From NCBI GenBank assembly GCA_910574455.1, contig CAJSYZ010000007.1, forward strand, positions 3,789,773 through 3,853,772: 64,000 nt of DNA, in the 5' to 3' direction. The notes beneath the pieces were generated by a model. It was given only the letters and a program-made list of their open reading frames with translations. It was not told where the DNA came from and did not search any database. The position numbers were made by a program, and so were the translations under genes. Below are positions 1 through 11,135 of the stretch, one piece after another. The first letter of the stretch is position 1. Each line of letters opens with the position of its first letter. This stretch comes from Trichaptum fuscoviolaceum. Lineage: Eukaryota > Basidiomycota > Agaricomycetes > Hymenochaetales > Trichaptaceae.

Positions 1-442
1 ACAAAAGGGCCTTGGTTGAGTACGAGAAATTTTTTTATTGTAAGGTGCCATAAGGCCTATAACCTATCTACAAGGTGTCTGTCACCCCATTCTAAGTGCC
101 CCGTAGTATTTCCGCCGGTTCGGTGATGCACCGTTCGTTGAAATACTTTCATTCTCTACACCAAAAACCCCAAATGTATAAATCTTTGCACTTATTACCT
201 TCAATGCAATGCGAACGAGATGTTCTCAAATTCTGTATTCTTTGTGGCTCCAGCTGTACCGATATCGCAAGCATTCAGAAGAGAAGAAGCCTGACCTGAC
301 CACGGGCTAGATTTTGAGCGAATTTTCACACTTAACCTATCCATGAAACACCCATATGTTGATTGAAGTACGACGTCATCTCGTCCTTGCAGATTATATT
401 ACATGAATCAAAATACAGTTGTGGGTTACAATAGCAATCGCC

Positions 443-1317
443 TCATCTTTTCCGTTTTCTTGGGATACGTGCGTTGGAAACCGTTCTAGCTCGACCACCA
501 ACGTTTGGCTTTCTTCCGCCCTTTCGTGGGCGTTTGGTCGTGTCTGGCAAAGAAATAAGAGTAGCACAGCGACAATGTTCAAAGAGAGTACCTTGATCAA
601 CATCCTCCCCTTCCTCAAATTGCAAGTCCTCCGTCCCTCCGTCTGTGCCTGTTACAACACTCGCAGCACGCCTGTCAGTCGGCGATTCCGGCGCATCCTC
701 CTCTGCGCTCTCCTGCGTTAATGCGCTGCTATCGCTGTCCCCACTGACGAGACCCGCTAGATCTGCCTTGTTCACTTTGCTCGGCTTCCGTCTTCGACCA
801 CGCTTACTTGCCTTCGCAGGCTCCGGGCTGTTGCGACCTGGTGTAGATGACGAGGAACCAGGAGGGCGCAACCGCCTCTTTGCAATCTCCTGTTCGATTA
901 GCGGATCAGCTGGAAGCGAGAATTCTTCCCGGAAGAAAGGATGCGTTGCAAGATTGTCGGCTGGAGTAGGTGACGAAGGGGGCTGCGGTGTCGATGTCGA
1001 TGAACTATTAGCCTCATAATCCGTTTCCTATGTTTCCCCCGGAGTTTAAAGATTTCAGCAAAGATTATAAGCAAGATTCACAGACTCACAAGAGCTTCTA
1101 AAGCCTCGAGATTGTAGCAACTTTCTAACTTCTGCCAGATATCGCCTATTGACACTTGAGCCTTGGTTCCCTTCTCGATCGCGTTTTGCATGGCCATTAC
1201 GTGGAAATGTCGGTGCATACCAACCGGCCGGGCGCGCATGAGTGCGCGAAAGAAGTGGATTTCGCCTTCAACAGTATCGAGAACATGATGTTGTTCTTGT
1301 TCGACGTCGATGTCCAT
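443..1317 (-). CDS. EAF7: Eaf7/MRGBP-type subunit of the NuA4 histone acetyltransferase
   Basis: This is a small non-catalytic subunit of the NuA4 histone acetyltransferase, acting in the nucleus with Eaf3/MRG proteins. Exon 1 (1317-1090) encodes the CT20 family signature: DTVEGEIHFFRAL, RPVGMHRHFH, IWQKLESCYNLEALEAL. Exon 2 (1027-443) supplies HPFFREEFSLPADPLIEQEI, another Eaf7 block, then a Lys/Arg/Ser-rich tail ending RKRKR. The junction is phase 0 with GTGAG at 1089 and an AG just before 1027. Inside exon 2 a 48-nt stretch that begins GTACTCTC and ends TTGCCAG may be a further in-frame intron, so the product is about 254 or 270 residues. An upstream ATG exon is also possible, because an AG acceptor lies shortly before the chosen Met. 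The motifs are seen directly; the complex membership is family knowledge. Confidence 0.85.
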
Positions 1318-1580
1318 GTCGACTTTCTCAACCTCTATGGCACGACACTGACTTTCCTAAAGTAGTCGTAAGTCCAATGTAAATAAGGCACAAACAGACT
1401 TTCTTCCCAGAAGAGCTCAGAAATAAATTATAACAGTTTGAATGCAATGCTTCATCGATTCAGAGGTTTTCAAAGAGATATGATTCCCGCTCACGTTGAG
1501 AAATGTGACTGGGTAGTCATATCGTCCTACTAGGCTAACAACTAACACTCGAGACCATGTTACGGCTGGTCAGGCTGACA

Positions 1581-1945
1581 TCCAATGCCAGCCACCGACT
1601 AGCGTGCAACGGCGGCTGGCGGACCTCTTTCCAAGGTATATAAACTAGAGCACACCATCGTCACTCACCCATCCTCTCTTGACCTCTTTCCCCCTCTGCC
1701 ACTCCTCTTTCATCTACGATCACTCCCTCAAGCCCATCGTCTTCAAGCCCCCGCCCCCAGCTAGAGCTTCCCTCAACACAGCGCTCTCAAGCCACTCCTT
1801 CAAGCCCTCATCCTCTTCGAGCCTCCGCTACAGCTCCAATGCCAGCCACCGTCTAGCGTACAGCGGTGACTGGACCTCCTTCCAAGGTAAATAAACCTGA
1901 GCACACGCATCGTCACTCACCTATCCTCTCTTGACCGCTTTCCTC
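1581..1945. repeat. ~100-bp direct repeat, 254-bp offset
   Basis: Two near-identical stretches begin at about 1581 and 1835. Each reads through CCAATGCCAGCCACCG, a CTAGCGT block, TTCCAAGGTA(T/A)ATAAA and then CATCGTCACTCACC and CTCTCTTGACC. The first copy has a TATATAAA box-like element near 1637 followed by a pyrimidine-rich tract, which looks like a core promoter. No convincing ORF follows, so this may be a duplicated promoter or LTR fragment. Confidence 0.6.
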
Positions 1946-2100
1946 TTCGGGCCTCCACCCCGAGCTGGAGCTTCCCTCGTCCTATACCGAGCCTCCGCCC
2001 CGAGCAGGAGCTTTCCTCGTCACAGCGCTTCCCTCAAGCCCCTCGTCCCCTTCGAGCCTCCTCCCCGAGCCGGAGCTTCTCTCGTCACAGCGCTCTCAAG
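1751..2100. repeat. Short GAGC-GGAGCTT tandem-like repeats
   Basis: The unit GCCTCC(N)CCCCGAGC(N)GGAGCTT(C/T)CCTCGTC recurs at about 1751, 1957, 1990 and 2055 with small changes, interspersed with CCCTCAAGCCC(C/A)TCGTC segments. The ORFs across it are low-complexity and I do not treat them as genes. It is probably expanded non-coding repeat. Confidence 0.55.
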
Positions 2101-2449
2101 ACCGTTTGGGCTTGCATAGGTTATTGTCAGCCGCCTGACTGACGAGCTGACGGATGTGCCACCCGTGTCTGACGTTCGGTGACCTCGATGTGCTGGCACG
2201 CCTGTGCGAAGGTAAGTGATATTCAGTGATCAGGCTGCTCTGTATGTCGTTGGCGTGCACCATTCTGCTCTCGCTTTCACCTGCAGGACCACAATCCTGA
2301 CGGGATAAGTCGATGAGGTTTGCTCTCCGCCTTCGTCTCCCTAGTACGAAGCTGTCGTAAGCCGTGTGGAGGGATCTCTCGGCAGTAGAATACGCGCCTT
2401 CCTATGTACGATGACCTGTATCCAGTTGGCGTCCCGGATGGTGCATGCT

Positions 2450-2660
2450 CCGAGTCCGATCCTCGGTAGTGGCGAGAATTTATGGGCGGCTAGGGGCAAC
2501 CGAACCGCCCGCCTGCGAACCAGCAAGATCCATTTAGGACATGAGCTCGGAGGTGCTGGTTATCCCCCTCTGCGGCATGTGGTTCAAGGGTTGGTCTCCA
2601 CATCCTCCCTTTGATGGGCAGGGCTGTAATATAATTTCTCTTTTGCGGGCGGGGCGCGTT
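2450..2660 (+). repeat. Diverged copy of the 43-kb/54-kb dispersed repeat
   Basis: The blocks GGTGCTGGTTATCCCCC, CATCCTCCCTTTGATGGG and a T-rich stretch followed by TTGCGGGC occur in the same order and orientation as in the copy ending near 43500. The surrounding sequence is strongly diverged. The stretch 2100-2450 and 2660-3090 shows no supportable gene. Confidence 0.45.
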
Positions 2661-3099
2661 GTCGGGGGTGAACGCTCATCGTAGGTAAGGTGGTTGCTAG
2701 TGCGCCAGGCTGTCGACTTCGTGTCCCATGCACCGGCATGGGATCGAGGCTGAAGCCTGACAAGTGGCATTGCCTGCGACGGAATGAACGGCTTACGGAC
2801 ACGCCTCAAAAGCATCGGAGGTTTGTTACACCACAAACCAATTGTGTGATCGTAAGATATGTGTGAACAGAAAGGTATGTTTACTTGAGAGAATGTCGTG
2901 AGCAACAATAGTAGTTCTGATGGCAAAGGTGCTCCCTTACACGCTTTCCTTGAGTTCCATAGTGTCTGTCCGTCGTTGATATCTTCCTTACGACGGAGAT
3001 GTTCTAAGCTCGTACTCAAATTTTCCGACATAAAGAGAGCGAAGGTCAAGAAGAACCGAGTTCAACTTGAAGTTGTGTCCGACGCCGCGAAACTTACTA

Positions 3100-3540
3100 A
3101 TTAGATAGCGCCGTCAGAGACAGCGGTCCCCGACACGAATGTGCCAGTGGGAGACAAATGAATAGGAGTGAGTTGAAATCCACAATAACCAAAGGAGAAC
3201 AGTTAACACAGGGGAAAAACTAGAAAAAGAAGTAATAAAACGTAGATGAATAACTTGGGCACCAGGAAGACGGAGCAGGAACAAGCAAGGAACAAGAAAG
3301 AGGGAGCACATGTATTGGGCGACAACGGGACAAAACGTACGAAGCAATCACATCCCTCCCTCAGCTATGCTTCGTGTCGGGGATGCATGTCCTCCCATTA
3401 TTCAGGAGCGACTTACTGAAATCAGTGCTATTGACTTAAATCAGTGCTTCAGTCAGTCAGTAAGTCAGGTCAGTCATTCAGGCAGTTCAGTCATTCAGTT
3501 AATATAAGTAGATGATAATATTATAAGCACAAAATAAGTA
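3100..3540. mobile_element. MITE-like element / repeat at one edge of the dead block
   Basis: The stretch starts with a 22-bp sequence (3100-3121, beginning ATTAGATAGCGCCGTC) found again exactly, in inverse orientation, at 9438-9459. Within it CCCCGACACGAA (about 3130) and TTCGTGTCGGGG (about 3370) form an internal inverted pair. A CAGT-rich simple repeat follows at about 3440-3500. There is no coding capacity. The C-terminal winged-helix region expected of the neighbouring TFIIF-alpha relic is missing where this element begins. Confidence 0.5.
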
Positions 3541-3554
3541 CAATAATAAGTAAA

Positions 3555-5290
3555 CTAAGAACTCGCCGCCCACCCACGAGAGGGCTCGTCGCCCGGCTCC
3601 CACTGCCTTTCAGCTTCGGCATCGGCGGGCACGGAGGGGGAGGTTGTGCGCTTCTCAACAACACTGTCCGCTGATGCTAACACTTGGCACGGGCGGCGTT
3701 GGTGCCGGTTCTGTCTTGATTTGTGTAGGCGCGAGAGAACCTGGTGCATGAGGGCGGTCTGGAGGGTGGGCGGGACAAGGCTTTGGATCCAGGCGTTGGT
3801 GTGGGTGCTGCTGTTGGTGTCGGACCTTGAGAGCCAGACCGCTGCCGCTGTGTTGTTTGTTGTTGGGCTACACCAGTAGCCATAACTTCTGGTTCCTCTT
3901 CCTCCTCTTCCTCAGCCTTACGAGTAGTACAATCAGCAGACGAACGTCAGAAAGTGCGCAGAAGCATACCGAGGAGGCATAAGGATTTTCATCTTCATCG
4001 CTATTGTACGCCCCATTCTTCTCGATCTTGCGGACAAGTTTCTTCATTTGCTTGCCTGCACCTGTTAACTGCTGCTGTTTCCTCGTCTTCATCCGATTCG
4101 TCTGTAAAACCCTCTCGTGTCTTATTTGCTGTACGATATTCACGCTTTAGACGTTCCTGGATAGCAGAAAAGAAAGTTGATCAACTGAATATTGAGAGAG
4201 AGAAAAGAACTGAGCAAACCTCAATCTCCTTGGCCTCTTCATCACAAGTGCCCTCAACGTCCATCTTTTCTTCATTATCCACAAACTCATCCTCATACTC
4301 CATCTCATCTAAGTCACCCTCGCCCCCCTCTATCACTTTCCCGCCTCCGGCGGTTATCAACACCCTCTTCATCATCTTCCTCAAATAGCCCACGCATCCC
4401 CGAGTCCACAGTCTTCAGTCTCATCCCCCCGGGGCCCAGCGACCTGCCCCCGATGTCATACACGAGACTCGCACCTGTCGTCGCACCGCCGCTTCCTCAA
4501 GGCTCGGCGCGAGATGGTGCGTTTCCCGGCACTTCTGGAACTTGCACCACCGGTGTGCAGGCACGAACTTGAACACCTGGTCCGCTGCGGGCATGAACAG
4601 CGCGTGCGTCTCGCTCTTCGCAGCCTCACCCATCTTTCCCACCCGCACCTCGCTACCCGTCCCGTCCTCCGCGACCCAGGGATACCGTTCCTCTCGACGC
4701 ATCTTCCGGATGTGCTCGGACACCAGGAACATCTGCCTGGTCTTCTTCTGAAACTTGCGTTTCCGCTTCTCCTTGTCCTTGTCTTTGCTATCCTTTCGCT
4801 TTTGCGGGGTCGCCTCACCGTTGGCATTGTGGATCGGCCGGCCCTCTGCATCAACCATAACTATACGTCCGTCTGCACCAATGACGGGCTTCCCATCTGC
4901 TCGCAACATCGGCTTCATGAGCACTTGCGAGCTGACTCCGCCCAGACCCTCAGCATTAGGGTCACGGCGCAGCTCCTTGTTGAGCTTCACGGGCCGCGCA
5001 CACGTACTGATGTCAACCGGTTTTCGCGAGTCGAACTTCATCACGTCGTATCGCCACCCATGCCTGTCGCAGCTCATCAGCTTGAACTCCTGGTACGGCG
5101 CGTCCTCGCCGCTGACAGCCGTGGACGTCGAGGCCAAAGACGACCCGGATCTCTCGATCTTGATATGCGACTTCCGCTCTAGCTTCACCAGCGGCTTCCC
5201 CGCGCTCTGTCTTCTCTTTCGGCTTTGGTCGCGGCGGCGGTGGGGGTGGCTTCGAGACCTGCACCTGGATGGGTCGTTACGGATTCTTTT
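3555..5290 (-). pseudogene. TFG1: Decayed TFIIF alpha subunit (TFG1/RAP74-like)
   Basis: TFIIF alpha is a general RNA polymerase II initiation factor. The best block (about 5110-4500) has YQEFKLMSCDRHGW, VMKFDSRKPVD, DGRIVMVDAEGRPIH, FQKKTRQMFLVSEHIR, REERYPWV and FKFVPAHRW. Later family blocks sit in other frames with no credible intron between them: LVYDIGGRSLGPGG (about 4450), EYEDEFVDNEEKMDVEG (about 4280), KREYRTANKTREG (about 4120) and LTGAGKQMKKLVRKIEKNG (about 4060). That gives at least three frame breaks, near 4495, 4325 and 4080. A further break is likely in the Pro-rich N-terminus near 5190, where no ATG fits. The acidic and Ser/Pro-rich part runs out at 3555 and the C-terminal winged helix is absent. 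Genes elsewhere in the window keep clean frames, so sequencing error is unlikely to explain all of this. An intact copy should exist elsewhere, since the factor is normally essential. Confidence 0.8.
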
Positions 5291-5389
5291 GGAAGAGCGT
5301 GGGCTCTCTCTTTTCTCGCTTTATCTTCCGCAGAGGTGGCTTTGCGCGTCGAATGGCTTAAGCTCGAGGGATCGAGTTGTGTGGGCTGT

Positions 5390-8300
5390 CATATGTGCTT
5401 CGGGTGTCCCAGTTGGACTACATCAGTTCTTCCCTATGTTCAGGATCCCAATCTTCCGTATCCATGACTGCTACGCGAGGCGCATGCTCAGCTTCACCAT
5501 CCGAAAATCTTCATGTAAGAGAGTGATCTGTTGGCTAGTATTAATACTGCGCTTGTGGACGTCTTCCATGCGCTGATGGCATTCAACACCGGGAAACGCT
5601 GGACAGCCAAACGAGCACGAAAGATAGCACGCTCTTCTTCCGTAGACTTAAGTGCCATTTTAATTGTTTTCGTAAGCTGTAGTAACATGTGTGCTGTTGA
5701 ACTCAATTCGACAGGAAGTCACTGTGACTGGAGTCAAAATGCAAAACACCAGAAAGTGGATGCAAACTTACCCATCCAGGCAAGACCAAGACCACCAAGA
5801 CAAGCACCCACACCAAGAGCACCTTTACGACCGAATTCGACCGTGACGAGACCGTGCGGGTAGCGCCTCGGTCGCTGCGATAGCCTGGTTCCACGTCCAG
5901 TAAAGGATGGCTAAGCTGAGGTCGTCCATGCGTGCAGAGTACGGGTCCGCCTTCGTTTGCGCACGGAAGACCGGCGAGTCGCGGATAATGTAAGTGATGT
6001 TGTCGAGTACGTGGGTCTCGACCTCGATGAGGTAAGGCTCGCCGAAGATAATGACTTTGATAGGTTCTGCAGATTCACCAGCGCAGACTTCGAGCCTAGC
6101 AAGCCAATGATGGGAAAATAATGCAAATGGCCCGGCTTCTCCTTGAGACACCACTGGTTGTACTTGATCCCATAGAAGCTCCACATGAAGATCGCCACTG
6201 CCAGCGTACCGGTGACTACCGGGATCGACAGGAGTAGTGCGTACATGATAGCGCCCACCGCGCTCTCCCCGCGCGGCTCGAGGCTCCACCGCATCGTCGC
6301 GTTGTCCACGACCAGCGTCCACGCGAGGTGCGGGTGCGGCGGGGCGCTGATGTTCAAGTAGTTGGAAGCAGCCGAATTGGGCGGGAGTCAGTCCATGACG
6401 CCGTCGCCATCCGTCTCGCCATAGAAATAGTCATCGAACCCAAACACGTTGAGCTGGAGGTACGTCGGCCATGTGCTCATCATCTCGAGCTCCCAGCGTC
6501 CGTCTGCAGTATTGTCCATCTGGAAGTCCACTCCTCTGTCGAAACCCCACGTATTGAACGGACCACGGGCGAGGAAGTGAGGGACACGGCGCTGGTGAGC
6601 ATTCCTGTTCGCACGCGCACCAGTATAGGCTGATGCAGCAGTACCAGACGAGTCTAACGCAAATCGAATCAGTAAGTATACAGTACATATAGGAGTAAGA
6701 TCGCTTACATTGCACAATAATATGCTCGCCTGCCCACCAATTTTCATCATTATCAAACAAGCTCTTATCTATGCTCGTCACATCTTCATACGCAGCCCAC
6801 GTCGTCCAGTTCTGTCCGTAATTCCACGAGTACCTGACATATCCGCACCCAGCGCCTGGTGCGTGAACGTGTACTTCCCAGAGCCCGAGTCAAACCCAAA
6901 CGCATCGTTGTCGTAGTCCGCTGAGGAGAAGACCATGGGATTGCGGGCGGAGCCCTTGCGCAGGAGGAGATGGTCGCGTGCGTTCATTGACGAGGTGCCG
7001 TCATGCGAAGGCGGGTAATTCAAAATGAAGTCGATTATACCGTCCGACACGCCCACGAGCTCAACCCAGTGCCCACAGGATCGCATCGCCCGACTCCGCT
7101 CGTATGCGAGCATCGTGACCCAGCCTGAACTTCGTCAATTGCGGAGGGACCGTGACCCAATTAGCAGCTTGAAGCTATACGGATCCATCGTGGTACTATT
7201 CAAACACCCCTGGAATGGCGCGTTGCCATCTTTGAAGAACGGTGACAGCGAGTCTTGCAAAGTGTACGTCTCAAACGGCGCAAACAGATTCTTCACAACC
7301 GTCCCGCTCACATACGGACTCGAAATCCAGGACTCACGAATGCGAGTGTGTCTGGTTCTCATTCGTGTACAACGAGACCTGGTCGGTGTGATTTCCCGTA
7401 AGGGTCTGCGGGATAGAAATCCCCGCACGCGAGGCAGTCCGCCCAGTTCGGTTTCCGTCTGATTTGAACCAGGTAGCTGCTCGAAGCGCATCCAATTTCC
7501 ATGCTGCACAAGGTCAGATCCATTCTGGAGGGAAGCGTAGACAGAGCGCAGGTAGTTGAACTGTGTGTACATGCGTCGCCGACGTCGGGTCAAAGTGATC
7601 AAGAGAATTCGAATCGTCGCAGCAACGTGTAAGAGCCTTCCGCAACGGTATGTTGAAATACTGGTCTGAGCCAAGCTTGTAGGCATCCAGGGCGCTGCCA
7701 AGCGGGGTTGGCGGGCATAGCTTGACGATTGTTCCAAGATCAGCACTACGAAATTGAAGATGAAAAAGGTACTGACCCCAAGAGATAATTGCTAGCGTCG
7801 TCATCATGCATGTAGAAGCTCTGCTCCTCGCCGTAGTATAGAATGGAAACACCAGGTATGACCAGGCTTGTCACGAACGTTGCAAGTACACAAAGTTTGC
7901 AGCCGTTTACCAAGCTCGGCCAGTGATGGACATTGAAGTTACTCATGCTGAACATATCATGATGACGCGGGTCAGTCTTGCCGGACTGAGCGTTAATGAA
8001 GTTGTTTGCCACGAACATTTCATTCCACGCGTCGACGAAGTTCACGCCAACATCATCAGCGGCCTGTAAGTTACCGTCCATACCAAGGAAGCGCGTGAGG
8101 GAACGATATGTTGAGTAATGGAATGCAACGCCATTAAGACCGTTGATGCCTTTCGAACGGAGGAAGTATTGATTATCGCGCAGCTGTGGTCCGTGCGTCC
8201 AAGGTGACCTGTGTGCTCTTGTCGATACGAACGGCGTTGATGTCGAGCGCCTTGATCACCATGCACATAAAGGTCTTGAGCTTCGCCATCACTTGAGGGT

Positions 8301-9222
8301 TCCACTCCCTCAGACGATCTTGCACGGATGCGAACTTGGTCAGTTGACGCTGCCAATCCGAATGAGCACCAAAGGCCTCCAGGTCACCATACTAGTCGAA
8401 TTCTGATGCCATGCAACCGTTCGAGGTAGAGATACTGAGCTCGATACCTGTCTCATCCCAGAAGTTCGAAAGCACACAAGAAGAGTTGCGTTCATCTGTA
8501 ATCGTGAAATCCTTGTATGTATAGAATCCCTACGGCACATACTTTGGATGCTTCCAAACGGTGTTGTATTCATTAAGGTCAAATGGTGTCGATTCATTCA
8601 AGTGGCTGCGTTGTAAGTAGTCTGTCAGATGTGCTGTGCTGATAGCTAGTCACTCGCATTACTCACCCAGAGAAACCAATAAGATCACCCAAGGTACCAA
8701 CAGTGAAATCCATCGTGAAGTTCATCCCGCGTGCATGCACTTCGTCGATGAAGGCAACCCAATCGTCAATTGTTCGTTGATGGGGGTCGAGAGTTGTGAA
8801 GTCAAGAGGGGAATACGAGTCTGCCTGCCATAGCATGTTCACAAACGCAGTACCCGCAATGAAATGCCCTTGATGCCCATACCCTGAAGGTCATCGAGTT
8901 TGTTCGCCAAGCCACGGACATCGCCGCCGAAGCGCAGCTGTGTCTCGCGCCAATCGTTTTCGAACATCGTCTGGAAGAAGTCATTGTTGCTTGGGTCTCC
9001 ATTGGCGAACTTGTCGAGCAGCCCAGTGTAGTGTGTAGGTAGTGTTCTTGCGTGTGGATTGGTACTACGTGACCTTGCGCGTTCTGATTAGCGATCAGAT
9101 TCCACTGCGCCAAATCAGAGCTGGACGGAGCGGCATTGGCGGGTGTCGATAGGAGTGTAGTGAGTGCGGTAGGTTGGCAATGACGGAGGAAAAGGCATGC
9201 ATATGGGCAAGCCCGCAACACT
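5390..9222 (-). pseudogene. Alpha-1,3-glucan synthase relic with internal deletion
   Basis: An intact enzyme is a plasma-membrane cell-wall synthase of well over 2,000 residues, with an extracellular GH13-like domain, a TM segment, a GT5 synthase domain and a C-terminal multi-TM region. This copy keeps the GH13-like part (DKFANGDPSNNDFFQTMFE, NMLWQADSYSPLDFTTLDP, VSILYYGEEQSFY, LQLNVFGFDDYFYG) and the TM segment (YALLLSIPVVTGTLAVAIF). It then jumps near 6085 to IFGEPYLIEVETHVLDN and, after WTWNQAIAAT (about 5870), to a remnant with KSTEEERAIF and RMEDVHKRSINTS. Most of GT5 and all distal TM segments are gone. A Trp codon after KYVP and a Gln codon before YGDLEAFG have become TAG, and there are frameshifts, for example near 8870 and 5575. 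It is non-functional. The remnant calls rest on recalled family sequence. Confidence 0.88.
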
Positions 9223-9289
9223 CAACCAACATCAAATTTTCCTGTTTTGGATGCAACAAAGTTTTGTTAAAAATTCTAAGTCCTACATG

Positions 9290-9860
9290 TAATACACTTG
9301 AGCACTGAAATCCTGACTTGCTTTCTGATGTACTGAGAGACGGCCTACATCCTGAAACACTCCTTATTTCAGTGAGTTAAGGCAATCAGTGTATTTTCAG
9401 ACGAAGTAGCAATCCTTCAGACAAGCATAGTAACGTGGTCTCTGACGGCGCTATCTAATCGAGAACAAAAACAGAATAAGGACATGAAAGGATTCAAGTT
9501 TAAAATATGCAATAAAATACCATATGCATTACTTAAGCACGCAATTCAGTAACGTCATAGGAGACAACGTTGGAAGAGGTTGCAGGAAAAAGGTACAATC
9601 AGATATTAAGCATAAAGCCCAAAACAATTCAGTTAAAATAGATAAGACGGAAAATCTACCACGAATGGAACGGAAAGGTACAGGAGAAAGCGATGCACGG
9701 AGAGTATCATAAGAGAGAAAGGGGGCACGAGATAAGAAGAAAATGTATGATTGGCTGAAGCGTGAGAGTTTGCTTACTTTCTGTAACGATGATTTAGAGT
9801 TCACGTCCACACAGCCCTCCCTCAGCTACGCTTCGTGTCGGGGAAAGCGACGATCAGGGT
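9290..9860. repeat. Repeat region at the other edge of the dead block
   Basis: It contains the exact 22-bp inverted match to 3100-3121 (at 9438-9459). It also holds CCCTCCCTCAGCTACGCTT followed by CGTGTCGGGGA near 9817, a one-mismatch direct match to about 3352-3382. A third similarity is AGCACTGAAATC near 9300 against ACTGAAATCAGTGC near 3417. The rest is A-rich with no gene; 9223-10068 holds no supportable coding region. Confidence 0.5.
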
Positions 9861-10068
9861 CGAATCGGAGATTCCCGCTCTTACTGGCTTCAAGTTGTGA
9901 GATTGCTTGGTTCTGCAGATGCATTGCTTGTCTCTTCTCACTTTTCATGTTCGCTGAAGCTGAGATATGACCGACAGACTATCATTCAAATGCAAACATC
10001 ATAACAAAAACATCAAGAAACTAACAAGAAACTAGCGGGGCACATCTGTGCGACCGGAAGACAGAGAC

Positions 10069-11135
10069 TCAGTTCTTCTTCGGGTAGAGGCTCAGCTTCT
10101 GCTGTACATCCTTCGTGACTTTCTCTATGTCCTCGACCCTCGCACTCACGAGGCCCTCCTCGCCGAGCCTCTCGCGCACACCTTTCATGACATCGCGAAC
10201 AACGAGGCCATGAAGACCAGTCCATTTCATCACATGGGTGCCAGTGAACTTGCTCTGTAGGGCGATGCGCGTGATGGCACTATCGTATTTGTCCTTCTTT
10301 CCGAAGAAGACCAGTGCCTCTTGTACTACGACGGATGGCTGAACCGCAGGCTTCGATGGAGCAGCGCTGGCGAGGACGCGCGTATATCCCAGGAAGGACT
10401 GGAACACGATACGCCTATCCACATTCTTGACCTTTATGGCATTGGCCGTCTCTGTGACGAGACGTGGGACAAAGAAGCGAGACGTTTGGACCCATGCGAA
10501 AAGTTCCTTCATGGTGTTGAACCCGTTCTCCCATGTCTTAATGGAGAGCCCCATGAAGCGCAAGATATCCGTGAAGGAGGAAGACAGCTCGAACGATGGT
10601 GGGCGCGTCTTGTCAGTCGGGGACGACTGAATCTGCATCAATGAGTAGAACATCAGCACCGAATGAGCGAACAAATTGAAACTGGACTGCAGACCTTAAG
10701 ACCCTTGGAGCCGAGCGAGAGGCCATGAGCTTTAGCTAGAACGCCCAAGATCATGCCTAGATCACCGTAGCTACGGAAGAACATAATTCCATCATATTCG
10801 ACCTTGTTGGCGCATGTCTCGACGTTGACCTGAACGAACTTTCCGCCGGCAGTAGGAACCGCAAAATGCGCAATGCGGCTTCCATCTTCTTCCATGAGCT
10901 GTGCACCAAGTGTCTTCTGGATCTGTGCGGGGCTCACAGTGCCGACGGGCTCGCACACGGCAAAGTAGATGTCACCGTGCTCGGCTTTCTCAGGAGACGG
11001 AGCAGGAACGCCCACCACCTTGTAGATAGACTTGAGCTTGTCGCCGACGCTAACTTTCAGCTTGGTGTATGACTCGGTGGGACGGAGAGGGAAGGCCTCC
11101 TCTCCGAGCTGGGCGGTGAACGGTTTATTCGGCAT
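10069..11135 (-). CDS. Nucleotidyltransferase-like protein, probably catalytically degenerate
   Basis: Two exons (11135-10695 and 10632-10069, phase 0) encode 334 residues. Residues about 50-145 carry the layout of a fungal Pol-beta-like nucleotidyltransferase family: a GDI(Y)FAV strand where the family has G-D-h-D, then HFAVP, FVQVNVETC, FFRSYGDLGMILG and LSLGSKGLK. The C-terminal half (FELSSSFTDILRFMGLS, FNTMKELFAWVQTSRFFVP) matches the helical part. In this copy the second aspartate is Tyr (HGDIYFA) and the later catalytic aspartate is Asn (VQVNVE), so activity is doubtful. A truncated paralogue lies just upstream at 11.6-12.3 kb on the same strand. The function and substrate are unknown; the nucleotidyltransferase link is my inference from motif spacing. 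Confidence 0.7.

Noticed and set aside
2534..3049. Minus-strand ORF of 171 codons
   Set aside because: It overlaps the diverged repeat and has low-complexity composition, no motif and no splice partners.
4514..5576. Two overlapping plus-strand ORFs of 222 and 273 codons
   Set aside because: They are antisense to the TFIIF-alpha relic, whose conserved blocks explain the sequence; the plus-strand translations have no family features.
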